A stretch of 64,000 nucleotides of DNA from Arenibacter nanhaiticus (GCF_900141935.1 NZ_FQYX01000016.1:1-64000), one strand, 5' to 3'. Shown: positions 8,118 through 16,613, counted from the stretch's first letter. Program-made: numbers and translations. Notes: a model not told the origin generated them from the letters alone.

Positions 8118-9698
8118 ATGAAAACGATACAAAACATAGGTCTCTTCATATTTTTACTTGGCCTTACCATATTCTCCCTCTTGCCTTTTGTTGGTTCCTT
8201 TGAACTTTCCAAAACCACTTTGGATACCATCGTCCAAGAAAAAAACATAAAAAGCGAGGAATTTTTAGAAAACCTTCACACTGGGGTGGTCGGAAAGGAA
8301 TTTTCTGGTTTGCTCTCCTTATCGCCCAAAATCGCCACAAACTTAGCGCAGGCAAATGCTCATCACCGCAAAAACAAGGAGTACAATAAAGTAATTTATA
8401 CCAGTGCACACGACATGACGGCGCTTATCGCCAAAAAATCTGCCAAAGGTTTTATCGTCGAAAACAAGGGGCTCTTGTGGTGGCTTACCTTTGGTTTAGG
8501 CATTATCGGGGCCTTATTATTTATACTGCCAAATGTGATCCTACTGGGGAAAAAAGGCATCAAAAACAATGGTATCTATCTCCAAAACGCCACCAATAGA
8601 GGCTGGATTGCCTGGATGGTATTTGTTTTCTTGGTTACCTTTTATCTAGTGTTGTACTTCCGTCCAGAATTTGCCGTAAATTGGACCTTCTTGGTCGACC
8701 CAATCAGCAATTCCTTAAGCGGCAATGAAGCTGGCCATTGGTTTGTTTATGGTTTTATGTATTGTACGGTGATGACGGTCATGGCCGTCCGAATGTATAT
8801 TAAGTACCGACATAATGCGTACCAGATGTTACGGACCACATCCGTACTGTTTTTTCAAATTGTATTTGCCTTCCTTATCCCCGAAATAATGGTACGGCTA
8901 CAAATGCCCTACTATGATTTTAAAAACATCTTTCCCTTAGATTATGATTTCTTTTTTCAATGGAATTTAAAATCGTTGATCAGCAGCGGTGGCATAGGAT
9001 TGTTTATTTTGGGTTGGGGTATAGCCCTAACCTTGATCGTTGTCCCTGTTATGGTCTATTTTTTTGGCAAGCGCTGGTATTGTTCTTGGGTCTGTGGTTG
9101 TGGCGGACTGGCCGAAACATTGGGAGACCCTTACCGTCAACATTCCAGTAAATCCTTATTTTCATGGCGAGTAGAGCGCTGGTTGGTACATTTAGTTTTG
9201 GTTTTTGTGGTAGGAATGACCTTAATGACCCTATACAGTTTCTTTACTGGCAGCGGCACTGTTTTGGGTATAAGGACCCAAAGTGTACAGAATGTGTACG
9301 GTCTGGCTATTGGCGCTATTTTTGCCGGGGTCATCGGCACGGGATTTTATCCCATTTTTGGAAACCGCGTATGGTGCCGATTTGGATGTCCTCTGGCAGC
9401 CTATTTAGGATTTGTACAACGTTTTAAATCGCGTTTTAGAATTACCACCAATGGAGGACAGTGTATCTCCTGTGGCAATTGCTCTACTTATTGCGAGCAG
9501 GGAATAGACGTTCGTGCCTATGCACAAAAAGGAGAAAACATCATAAGATCGAGCTGTGTGGGCTGTGGTATTTGTGCTGCTGTTTGTCCCCGTGGTGTCC
9601 TAAAATTGGAAAACGGCCCTGAAAAAGGAAGAATAAATCCGACCGAAATACTCTTGGGGAATGACGTAGACTTAATGGATCTTTTAAACAAAAAATAG
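8118..9698 (+). CDS. Membrane-bound polyferredoxin (NapH/NosR/CcoG-like 4Fe-4S protein)
   Basis: 526 residues. A first TM helix (about 7-25), a ~90 residue extracytoplasmic region, then several more TM helices. Two CxxxC(P/G) motifs at helix boundaries (WYCSWVCGCGG and VWCRFGCPLAA) are typical of the NapH/NosR membrane core. Two ferredoxin-type clusters follow near the C terminus: CISCGNCSTYCEQG (Glu where Pro is usual) and CVGCGICAAVCPRG. Such proteins carry electrons across or along the membrane. With the preceding flavoprotein it forms a likely two-gene redox module; the terminal acceptor is unknown. The 124-base gap between the genes holds a GAGCGCAGCCGAAG motif but no terminator. Confidence 0.85.
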   Translation: MKTIQNIGLFIFLLGLTIFSLLPFVGSFELSKTTLDTIVQEKNIKSEEFLENLHTGVVGKEFSGLLSLSPKIATNLAQANAHHRKNKEYNKVIYTSAHDMTALIAKKSAKGFIVENKGLLWWLTFGLGIIGALLFILPNVILLGKKGIKNNGIYLQNATNRGWIAWMVFVFLVTFYLVLYFRPEFAVNWTFLVDPISNSLSGNEAGHWFVYGFMYCTVMTVMAVRMYIKYRHNAYQMLRTTSVLFFQIVFAFLIPEIMVRLQMPYYDFKNIFPLDYDFFFQWNLKSLISSGGIGLFILGWGIALTLIVVPVMVYFFGKRWYCSWVCGCGGLAETLGDPYRQHSSKSLFSWRVERWLVHLVLVFVVGMTLMTLYSFFTGSGTVLGIRTQSVQNVYGLAIGAIFAGVIGTGFYPIFGNRVWCRFGCPLAAYLGFVQRFKSRFRITTNGGQCISCGNCSTYCEQGIDVRAYAQKGENIIRSSCVGCGICAAVCPRGVLKLENGPEKGRINPTEILLGNDVDLMDLLNKK

Positions 9699-9812
9699 GC
9701 GGTTAAGGCGCTATAAATTTATATATATCAGGCAAGGATTTAGCCTTGTTAAAAAAGATAGGATTTTCTGTAGAACTTTTATCAAAAAAGTATCTATCGA
9801 ACAAACAATTTA

Positions 9813-9820
9813 TACCTTTG
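9813..9820 (+). promoter_or_regulatory. Putative -7 promoter box for the glycosyltransferase module
   Basis: TACCTTTG, a perfect TAnnTTTG, lies 31 bases before the ATG at 9852. No TTG is present at the expected -33 distance. A very similar TTTGCCGC context recurs at 57050. Confidence 0.45.
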
Positions 9821-9851
9821 CCGCATGAAAAACAACAATCCCCTAACTTAA

Positions 9852-10541
9852 ATGACGGATATTAGAGTCATAATTCCGGCATATAATGAATCAGATTCCA
9901 TTGCCAAGGTAATTAAGGATATTCCCGATTTTGTTACCGAAATAATTGTAGTCAACAATAATTCTACCGATAACACCGCAATCAATGCCAAAGGAGCAGG
10001 CGCGACGGTACTTACAGAACAAAAAAGAGGGTATGGCCATGCCTGTTTATGCGGCATGAACTACATATCGGAACAGTCCAGTTCTCCCGATATTATTGTA
10101 TTTATGGACGGAGATTATTCTGATTACCCAGAAGAACTTTCCAAGCTTATAGCCCCAATTCTAAAAAACGACATCGATTTTGTCATCGGCGCAAGAACCA
10201 AAGAATTACGGGAAGCAGGCTCCATGACCCCACAGCAGGTATTTGGCAACGCCTTAGCTACCACCCTAATGAAATGGATGTTCAACGCCACCTACACCGA
10301 CCTAGGGCCTTTTAGGGCCATTAAATACCAAAAACTCTTGGCTTTAAACATGGAAGACAAGACCTATGGGTGGACGGTAGAAATGCAGTTAAAAGCGTTG
10401 AGGAATAAATTTACATACACCGAAGTACCAGTACGTTACAAAAAAAGAATTGGCGTTTCAAAAGTATCAGGAACCATAAAAGGAACTATATTTGCAGGCG
10501 CAAAAATCCTAAGTTGGATATTTAAATACAGCATAAAATAA
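9852..10541 (+). CDS. GT2 glycosyltransferase, dolichyl-phosphate-mannose-synthase-like
   Basis: 229 residues. RVIIPAYNESDSI opens the GT2 domain, VVNNNSTDNT binds the nucleotide, and VFMDGDYSDYPEEL is the DxD region. Downstream TDLGPFRAI and YGWTVEMQLKAL are the blocks shared with DPM1-like polyprenyl-phosphate glycosyltransferases. There are no C-terminal membrane helices. It would load a sugar onto polyprenyl phosphate to supply lipid-linked donors. The GT87-like gene two positions downstream is of the class that uses such donors, which fits a pathway. Only 2 bases separate it from the next gene. Confidence 0.82.
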   Translation: MTDIRVIIPAYNESDSIAKVIKDIPDFVTEIIVVNNNSTDNTAINAKGAGATVLTEQKRGYGHACLCGMNYISEQSSSPDIIVFMDGDYSDYPEELSKLIAPILKNDIDFVIGARTKELREAGSMTPQQVFGNALATTLMKWMFNATYTDLGPFRAIKYQKLLALNMEDKTYGWTVEMQLKALRNKFTYTEVPVRYKKRIGVSKVSGTIKGTIFAGAKILSWIFKYSIK

Positions 10542-10543
10542 AA

Positions 10544-12028
10544 ATGGCACTAACAATTACTTATATCATTATTACTATTTATAGCATTTCTTTAATGCTG
10601 ATCTTTTTTTACAGCCTAGCTCAGTTAAACCTTTTGGTTAACTATTTGGGCAACAAAAGAAAAAATCTAGAGGCTCCCAAATACAATCTTCTAGACCCTA
10701 AAGAGATTCCTTATGTCACCATTCAACTTCCTATATTCAACGAAGAGTATGTTGTTGAACGCTTATTGGAAAATATTGCAAAAATAGAATACCCTTCCAA
10801 TAAATTGGAAATCCAGGTATTGGACGATTCTACGGACGATTCGGTTTTAGATACCGCCAAACGTATTGAAGCCTTACAAGCTACCGGATTGGATATTACC
10901 CACATAAGAAGGACCAATAGACAAGGATACAAGGCCGGAGCCTTAAAAGAAGGCTTAAAAATTGCAAAGGGCGATTTCATAGCGATTTTTGATGCCGATT
11001 TTTTACCCGATGGAGATTGGCTAAAGAAAACCGTTGTTTATTTTAAAGATCAAGAGATAGGAGTGGTACAGACCCGTTGGGGGCATATCAACAGGGACTA
11101 CTCTACCCTGACCCGTATCCAAGCTTTTGCCTTGGACGCACATTTTACCTTGGAACAGGTAGGAAGAAATGCAAAAGGTCATTTTATAAACTTTAATGGT
11201 ACCGCAGGTATCTGGAGAAAGGAATGTATTTTGGATGCCGGAAACTGGGAGGGCGATACCCTTACGGAGGATTTAGACCTTAGTTACCGAGCACAATTAA
11301 AGAATTGGAAATTTAAATATTTAGAAGACGTAGAAACTCCAGCTGAACTTCCTGTTGTGATCAGTGCTGCGCGTTCTCAACAGTTCCGATGGAATAAAGG
11401 TGGGGCCGAGAACTTCAGAAAAACAGTGTGGAAGGTTATTACCTCTAAGAACATCTCCTTTAAGACCAAGTTCCACGGGGTAATGCACTTGCTTAACAGC
11501 TCTATGTTCCTTTGTGTTTTTATAGTAGCGGTCTTAAGCATTCCGATGCTTTATATTAAGAATATTTTTGGTCACTTGGCATGGATTTTTGAAGCCACCA
11601 GTTTCTTTATCGTAAGTACCGTGATCCTATTTGTATGTTATTGGTTTACTTATAAGAGCATACAGGGAAGTAGCTTTGAGAAATTCATAGATTACATAAA
11701 GCTGTTCTTTACCTTTTTCTCCGTAGCCCTCGGATTTTCATTGCACAACTCCATGGCCGTTATCGAAGGCCACATGGGCAAACGCAGTGAGTTTGTAAGA
11801 ACCCCTAAATTCAACATCAATAATTTAACCGATACTTGGAAGGGCAACAAATACTTGGCAAAAAAACTTTCGCCAAACATGATTTTAGAGGCCGCATTAA
11901 TGATTTATTTCCTATTTGGAATGTATAGTGCCATCCCCTTGAACGACTTTGGACTTTTTCCGTTCCACTTTATGTTATTCCTAGGATTTGGTTTTGTATT
12001 TTTCAAATCGCTTACTTCAAAAGCCTAA
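10544..12028 (+). CDS. Cellulose-synthase-like membrane GT2
   Basis: 494 residues. One N-terminal TM helix (about 5-27), a cytosolic GT2 domain, and four or so C-terminal TM helices (from about 318 on). Processive-GT signature residues are all present: DDSTDD (94-99), DAD at 150-152, TED at 241-243 and QQFRW at 279-283. This D,D,D,Q(Q/R)xRW pattern is that of CESA/CSLA proteins; the length and topology resemble plant CSLA-type glucomannan synthases more than BcsA, and no PilZ domain is visible. It probably makes or extends a beta-linked polysaccharide or glycolipid at the inner membrane. Polymer identity is not predictable from sequence alone. Confidence 0.83.
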   Translation: MALTITYIIITIYSISLMLIFFYSLAQLNLLVNYLGNKRKNLEAPKYNLLDPKEIPYVTIQLPIFNEEYVVERLLENIAKIEYPSNKLEIQVLDDSTDDSVLDTAKRIEALQATGLDITHIRRTNRQGYKAGALKEGLKIAKGDFIAIFDADFLPDGDWLKKTVVYFKDQEIGVVQTRWGHINRDYSTLTRIQAFALDAHFTLEQVGRNAKGHFINFNGTAGIWRKECILDAGNWEGDTLTEDLDLSYRAQLKNWKFKYLEDVETPAELPVVISAARSQQFRWNKGGAENFRKTVWKVITSKNISFKTKFHGVMHLLNSSMFLCVFIVAVLSIPMLYIKNIFGHLAWIFEATSFFIVSTVILFVCYWFTYKSIQGSSFEKFIDYIKLFFTFFSVALGFSLHNSMAVIEGHMGKRSEFVRTPKFNINNLTDTWKGNKYLAKKLSPNMILEAALMIYFLFGMYSAIPLNDFGLFPFHFMLFLGFGFVFFKSLTSKA

Positions 12029-12108
12029 ACTTGGCATTGTAAGTACAAGAAAACAATGACTCTCCCGCTCCGTTATAAGCAAGGGCAGGAGAAGTGGGAT
12101 TCCTAATA

Positions 12109-12168
12109 AAAAAAGATTTAAATTTGACCGAGCTGCACACAAGACTCGGTTGATTTTAAATCTTTTTT
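12109..12168. terminator. Strong bidirectional-type terminator hairpin abutting the next start codon
   Basis: Outer arms 12109-12122 and 12155-12168 form a perfect 14-base A/T-rich stem (AAAAAAGATTTAAA / TTTAAATCTTTTTT). An inner CCGAG/CTCGG stem (12128-12132, 12145-12149) closes a 12-base loop. The A-tract and T-tract make it a good intrinsic terminator on both strands. The last T is the base immediately before the ATG at 12169, so in a read-through transcript the whole initiation region of the next gene would be paired. Confidence 0.8.
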
Positions 12169-13530
12169 ATGTTTCATAAAATCATCACTTATTGGAACCT
12201 TCATAAATTTCCAATCCTATTGGCCCTTGTTAGTGTCCTTTTCTACACTAGTTTTGCCTACGATTTGGAGCGGAAGGATTTTACTAGGCTGATTACCCTA
12301 TTCGCAGGATTATTTTTTTTCTGCTACAAACTCATACAGTTCGAAAAGTGGAACTTTAGGTTCCTAGTGATTACCGGGATTATTTTTAGGCTTATTTTTC
12401 TCGGGGCCACACCCAATCTGTCACAGGACTTCTTTAGGTTTATCTGGGACGGCAACCTTATTGTCCAAGGACTAAACCCATATTTACATCTGCCCATAAA
12501 TCTTATCGCTCAAGAAGACTTTAGCTTAAACAATGCCCAACAATTAGTAGTAGGCATGGGCGAACTCAGTGCTTCCAATTATAGCAACTACCCTCCGTTA
12601 AACCAGTTAATTTTTGCCATTTCTTCCTTATTATCAGGAAAAAGCGTTGCCGGCTCCCTACTAATCATGCGGGTTTTTATAATTCTTGCAGAAATAGGGA
12701 TTCTTTATTTTGGCCGATTATTGCTCCTTAAACTGAACAAACCCGTCCATCTTATTTTCTGGTATTTCTTAAATCCCTTGATTATCATAGAATTAACCGG
12801 AAACCTTCATTTTGAAGGAGTAATGTTGTTCTTTTTTATATGGTCCATCTATCTTTTGCACACCAAAAAATGGAAGATAGCTGCTCCGGTTTACGCCATG
12901 TCCATCGCGGTAAAATTGGTGCCTTTAATATTCCTGCCCCTTTTTATAAAACACTTGGGACTAAAGAAAAGCCTGATTTTTTACAGCCTTGTAGCCGGAG
13001 TATCCGTTTTGTTTTTCTTTCCTTTCTTCAGTGTACAATTTTTAGAGAACTACTCTCAGACTATAGGACTATGGTTTTCAAATTTTGAGTTTAATGCCGG
13101 GCTGTACAATCTTGTGAAACACATAGCCGTTTCTTTTGGCGCCAAGCCTTGGGAACTTATCAAGGTATATGGAAAAATAACGCCCCCTATCGTTATCATC
13201 ACGGTAGGCCTATTCACCTTTTTGGCCGATAATAAAAAGACCCCCACCCTCCTCACCTCCATGGTATGGATCTTAAGTGTTTATTACCTATTAGCCACAA
13301 CCGTACACCCATGGTATATTGTGTTCTTAGCACTAACTTGCTTATTTACAGATATTAAACACCCCGTTATCTGGTCATTTTTTGTGTTTTTAAGCTATTG
13401 GACCTACTCGAATCCCGATTATAAGGAGCATAAGATAATCTTAATCGTTGAGTATATAGCAATTTATGGTTTTATGATTTATGAAATTATTAAAGCATAT
13501 AACAAAAAGGCAATATTTCGTAAAATTTAA
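12169..13530 (+). CDS. GT87-like polyprenyl-phosphate mannosyltransferase, membrane protein
   Basis: 453 residues with about ten hydrophobic TM segments throughout. The loop after the third helix contains SQDFFRFIWDGNLIVQGLNPYL, typical of GT-C/GT87 (DUF2029-like) transferases where acidic residues in the first loop are catalytic; SNYSNYPPLNQLIFA is another family block. These enzymes use polyprenyl-phosphate sugars on the outer face of the membrane, which matches the DPM-like gene at 9852. The ATG start directly follows a terminator-like hairpin and has no Shine-Dalgarno sequence, but no other start fits the first helix. A truly independent promoter was not found. Confidence 0.78.
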   Translation: MFHKIITYWNLHKFPILLALVSVLFYTSFAYDLERKDFTRLITLFAGLFFFCYKLIQFEKWNFRFLVITGIIFRLIFLGATPNLSQDFFRFIWDGNLIVQGLNPYLHLPINLIAQEDFSLNNAQQLVVGMGELSASNYSNYPPLNQLIFAISSLLSGKSVAGSLLIMRVFIILAEIGILYFGRLLLLKLNKPVHLIFWYFLNPLIIIELTGNLHFEGVMLFFFIWSIYLLHTKKWKIAAPVYAMSIAVKLVPLIFLPLFIKHLGLKKSLIFYSLVAGVSVLFFFPFFSVQFLENYSQTIGLWFSNFEFNAGLYNLVKHIAVSFGAKPWELIKVYGKITPPIVIITVGLFTFLADNKKTPTLLTSMVWILSVYYLLATTVHPWYIVFLALTCLFTDIKHPVIWSFFVFLSYWTYSNPDYKEHKIILIVEYIAIYGFMIYEIIKAYNKKAIFRKI

Positions 13531-13543
13531 TTCATTCTTCTTC

Positions 13544-13569
13544 TTGGTGCAATATTATTTGTACTTTTG
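13544..13569 (+). promoter_or_regulatory. Putative promoter of the arginine/proline operon
   Basis: A perfect -7 box TACTTTTG (13562-13569, TAnnTTTG form) with TTG at 13544-13546. The 15-base spacing is slightly under the usual 17-23. Transcription would begin near 13576, just upstream of the leader ORF at 13578, leaving a ~175-base leader before the first structural gene. Confidence 0.5.
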
Positions 13570-13577
13570 GTTTAACA

Positions 13578-13661
13578 ATGAATAACAACAAGCACATATT
13601 TAATTTTAAGGGGGTTACTAACCTTACTTATTCATTTACGCCTACACGTCGCCGCCCGTAA
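13578..13661 (+). CDS. Arginine-rich leader peptide of the arg operon
   Basis: A 27-codon ORF that begins MNNNKHIF and ends SFTPTRRRP followed by TAA. Three consecutive Arg codons (CGT CGC CGC) lie next to the stop, in the untranslated leader of an arginine operon and just after a promoter-like sequence. That is the classic design of an attenuation or ribosome-stalling leader peptide. The last Arg codon and the stop are inside a small hairpin with a GTAA tetraloop (13653-13666), and a second inverted repeat follows at 13679-13700. No T-run terminator is obvious, so the output may be translational or Rho-linked. The ORF and its context are seen; regulation is inference. Confidence 0.6.
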   Translation: MNNNKHIFNFKGVTNLTYSFTPTRRRP

Positions 13662-13700
13662 GGGTGCAATTCTTTCATGGAAATAGGTGTGTCCATTTCC
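13653..13700 (+). promoter_or_regulatory. Leader RNA hairpins downstream of the Arg codons
   Basis: Two stems: CGCCC-GTAA-GGGTG (13653-13666, GNRA-type loop, one G-T pair, overlapping the final Arg codon and stop) and GGAAAT/ATTTCC (13679-13684 with 13695-13700, 10-base loop). A ribosome stalled on the Arg codons would cover the first stem. Neither is followed by a convincing T-tract. Confidence 0.4.
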
Positions 13701-13751
13701 CCTCTCGAAAAACCAACAAATAATTTTAATTTTAATTTAAAGCAACATTCA

Positions 13752-14381
13752 ATGAAGATTGTAATTGCTAACGAGTCGCATTTTAAATATGCCGAAGTCA
13801 TTTGTGATACCATTGCAGAATCTGCAAGAGTAAGGGGTACTGGTATTGCTAAAAGGACTCCCGAATATGTACAAAAAAGGTTGCAAAACGGCAATGCTGT
13901 TATTGCCCTTGATGGCGATAAATTTGCCGGTTTCTGCTATATAGAAGTTTGGGGACACGAAAAATTTGTTGCTAATTCCGGACTTATTGTTCATCCAGAC
14001 TACAGAAATCAAGGTCTGGCGAAAATGATTAAAAAGGAAATTTTTGAACTCTCGAGAAAAAAATTCCCCAATGCCAAAATTTTTGGAATTACCACTGGTT
14101 TAGCGGTAATGAAAATGAATTATGAATTGGGTTATAAACCGGTAACATTTTCAGAGCTTACCAATGACCCCGAGTTTTGGAAAGGCTGTCAAACTTGTAA
14201 AAACTTTGATATCCTTACCAGAACCGAACAAAAAATGTGCCTGTGTACCGGCATGCTTTACGATCCGAGTTTGAACACAAAGGAGAAAGAAAAGGAAAAA
14301 GAAAAGGTAAATTCCAAAACCTTTACAAGATTGAAAAGTATTAAGGAATCTCTTTTCTTGAAAAAAAAAACAACCTCTTGA
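13752..14381 (+). CDS. GNAT acyltransferase of the arg operon, candidate N-acylglutamate synthase
   Basis: 209 residues from the ATG at 13752. An upstream in-frame ATG at 13677 would add 25 residues, but these lie in the regulatory leader and the GNAT fold begins MKIVIANESHF. LIVHPDYRNQGLAKMIKKE is the acetyl-CoA pyrophosphate-binding motif A (Q/RxxGxA). Unusually, the C-terminal part has a cysteine-rich stretch (GCQTCKNF...KMCLCTG) and then a KEKEKEKEK charged repeat. It is the first structural gene of an operon with every other arginine step, and no classical argA or argJ is present. It is therefore the best candidate for making N-acetyl- or N-succinyl-glutamate. The GNAT call is firm; the reaction is inference. 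Confidence 0.75.
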   Translation: MKIVIANESHFKYAEVICDTIAESARVRGTGIAKRTPEYVQKRLQNGNAVIALDGDKFAGFCYIEVWGHEKFVANSGLIVHPDYRNQGLAKMIKKEIFELSRKKFPNAKIFGITTGLAVMKMNYELGYKPVTFSELTNDPEFWKGCQTCKNFDILTRTEQKMCLCTGMLYDPSLNTKEKEKEKEKVNSKTFTRLKSIKESLFLKKKTTS

Positions 14382-14455
14382 AAAAATCCTCCTAATAAAG
14401 GAGCGACCTATCTTATTGAACCATATTATAAAAGAATAAAAAAGCTACAAGAAAA

Positions 14456-15646
14456 ATGAAGAAATTAGTTTTAGCCTATAGCGGTGGATTAGATACATCT
14501 TACTGTGCCAAATATTTATCTAAAGACAAAGGATTTGAAGTACATGCCGTAAGTGTAAATACCGGTGGTTTTTCTAAAGAAGAAATAGACACTATCCATC
14601 AAAAGGCTTTAGAATTGGGGGCCACTTCATATACTTCTATCGATGCCGTACAGACCTTTTATGACAAGGTAGTAAAGTACCTTATTTTCGGGAATGTTTT
14701 AAAAAATAACACCTACCCTTTATCGGTGAGTGCAGAGCGAATTGTGCAGGCCATTGAGATTGTCAATTACGCGAAAAAAGTTGGCGCAAAATATATCGCC
14801 CACGGAAGTACCGGAGCAGGAAACGACCAAGTGAGGTTCGATATGATTTTTCAGATCATTGCCCCGGAAATAGAAATTATCACTCCTATCCGTGACAATC
14901 AATTGTCAAGAGAAGTTGAAATCGCCTATTTGAAAGAAAATGGCGTAGATTATCCTTGGGAAAAAGCTAAATACTCTATCAACAGAGGGCTTTGGGGAAC
15001 ATCGGTCGGAGGTGATGAAACCCTTACTTCTCACAAATCTTTACCAGATAATGCTTACCCAAGCCAATTACAGGAAACGGAAGCCCAACAATTGAAACTT
15101 ACTTTTAACAAAGGAGAATTAATTGCCATAGATGGGGAGAACGATATCCCTGTCAACAACATTATTAAATTAGAGGCCATAGCTTCTAAATATGCCATAG
15201 GAAGAGATATCCATGTAGGGGACACTATTATCGGTATTAAGGGAAGAGTCGGTTTTGAGGCTCCTGCATCCTTGATTATCATTAAAGCACACCACCTCTT
15301 AGAAAAACACACCTTGACCAAATGGCAACAGTTCCAAAAGGAACAACAAGGAAATTTCTACGGTATGCTTTTGCACGAAGGAAATTACCTGGACGAAGTA
15401 ATGAGAAATATTGAGGCGTTCTTAACCGATACCCAAAAAAATGTTTCCGGTGATGTATATGTTACACTGCACCCATATAGATTTGAATTAAACGGTATAG
15501 ATTCATCCCACGATTTGATGAATGCCTCCTTTGGTAGTTATGGTGAAATGAACAAGGGCTGGACGGCAGATGATGCCAAAGGCTTTATAAAAATACTTTC
15601 TAACTCTGGAAAAATTTATAACCACGTAAACCAAAATCATGATTAA
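14456..15646 (+). CDS. argG: Argininosuccinate synthase
   Basis: 396 residues. The N-type ATP pyrophosphatase P-loop SGGLDTS is at 9-15, followed by HGSTGAGNDQVRFDM (citrulline/ATP site) and the aspartate-binding region around INRGLWGTSVGG. It joins citrulline and aspartate, driven by ATP. In the succinylated pathway the citrulline is released by the argE-like deacylase encoded in the same operon. It overlaps argC by 8 bases. Length is normal for the compact Bacteroidota form. Confidence 0.96.
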   Translation: MKKLVLAYSGGLDTSYCAKYLSKDKGFEVHAVSVNTGGFSKEEIDTIHQKALELGATSYTSIDAVQTFYDKVVKYLIFGNVLKNNTYPLSVSAERIVQAIEIVNYAKKVGAKYIAHGSTGAGNDQVRFDMIFQIIAPEIEIITPIRDNQLSREVEIAYLKENGVDYPWEKAKYSINRGLWGTSVGGDETLTSHKSLPDNAYPSQLQETEAQQLKLTFNKGELIAIDGENDIPVNNIIKLEAIASKYAIGRDIHVGDTIIGIKGRVGFEAPASLIIIKAHHLLEKHTLTKWQQFQKEQQGNFYGMLLHEGNYLDEVMRNIEAFLTDTQKNVSGDVYVTLHPYRFELNGIDSSHDLMNASFGSYGEMNKGWTADDAKGFIKILSNSGKIYNHVNQNHD

Positions 15647-16613
15647 AGCAGGTATCATTGGCGGATCGGGCTATACTGGTGGGGAGCTTATTAGAATCCT
15701 TTTAAACCACCCAGAAGTTACGATAGACTTTGTATATAGTACGACTAGAGCAGGGAAGCAAGTATCTGGGGCACACCCCGACTTATTGGGAGTTACCGAT
15801 CTTGTGTTCACCGGCGAAGTTAACAAGGATGTAGATGTAGTTTTCCTATGCCTTGGGCATGGGAATTCTACCAAATTTATCACTGAAAACGAATTTTCCG
15901 AAACCACTAGAATTATTGATTTAAGCAATGATTTTAGGTTAGCCGCAGATGCTGTCATAAACGACAAGACCTTTGTATACGGTTTGCCGGAACTTCGTAA
16001 AGAAGCTATTAAAAAGGCTAAGTATATTGCTAATCCTGGCTGTTTTGCCACGGCCATTCAATTGGCGTTATTGCCTTTGGCCAAGGCCAATCTGCTAAAC
16101 CAAGCGGTACATGTAAATGCCGTTACCGGAAGTACTGGCGCCGGAGTAAGCCTATCGCCTACCTCGCACTTCAGCTGGCGAAACAACAACGTTTCTTGGT
16201 ACAAACCCTTTACCCACCAGCATTTGGGAGAAATAAACGAGAGCTTACAAAGCTTACAGCCCCATACGGGCGAATTGTTTTTTCTGCCGAACAGGGGTGA
16301 TTTTACCAGAGGGATCTTAGCCACTGCCTACACCCATTTTGAAGGCAGCTTGGAAGAAGCTTATGAATTGTACAACGATTTTTACAAGGATGCCGCCTTT
16401 ACCCAAGTGACCGAAAACGAGATCAATCTAAAACAAGTAGTCAATACCAACCAATGCCATGTGCATCTGCACAAGCATAACGATACCTTGTTGATTACCT
16501 CGGCCATCGATAATTTATTAAAAGGAGCATCGGGACAGGCGGTACATAATATGAACCTGATCTTCGGATTTAAAGAAACGGAAGGCTTACAGTTGAAGGC
16601 CGGTGTTTTTTAA
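15639..16613 (+). CDS. argC: N-acyl-gamma-glutamyl-phosphate reductase
   Basis: 324 residues. The NADP-binding loop GGSGYTGGELIR sits at 8-19, and the catalytic Cys is C135 in YIANPGCFATAIQL, the PROSITE ArgC signature. It reduces the acyl-glutamyl phosphate made by ArgB to the semialdehyde. Starts 8 bases inside argG (ATGATTAA-type overlap), so translation is likely coupled. Because the downstream carbamoyltransferase looks succinyl-specific, the true substrate may be N-succinylglutamyl phosphate; this is inference. Confidence 0.95.
   Translation: MIKAGIIGGSGYTGGELIRILLNHPEVTIDFVYSTTRAGKQVSGAHPDLLGVTDLVFTGEVNKDVDVVFLCLGHGNSTKFITENEFSETTRIIDLSNDFRLAADAVINDKTFVYGLPELRKEAIKKAKYIANPGCFATAIQLALLPLAKANLLNQAVHVNAVTGSTGAGVSLSPTSHFSWRNNNVSWYKPFTHQHLGEINESLQSLQPHTGELFFLPNRGDFTRGILATAYTHFEGSLEEAYELYNDFYKDAAFTQVTENEINLKQVVNTNQCHVHLHKHNDTLLITSAIDNLLKGASGQAVHNMNLIFGFKETEGLQLKAGVF

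Noticed and set aside
13677-13751. Upstream start for the GNAT gene
   Set aside because: Adds 25 residues that lie in the RNA leader; the fold and spacing fit the ATG at 13752.
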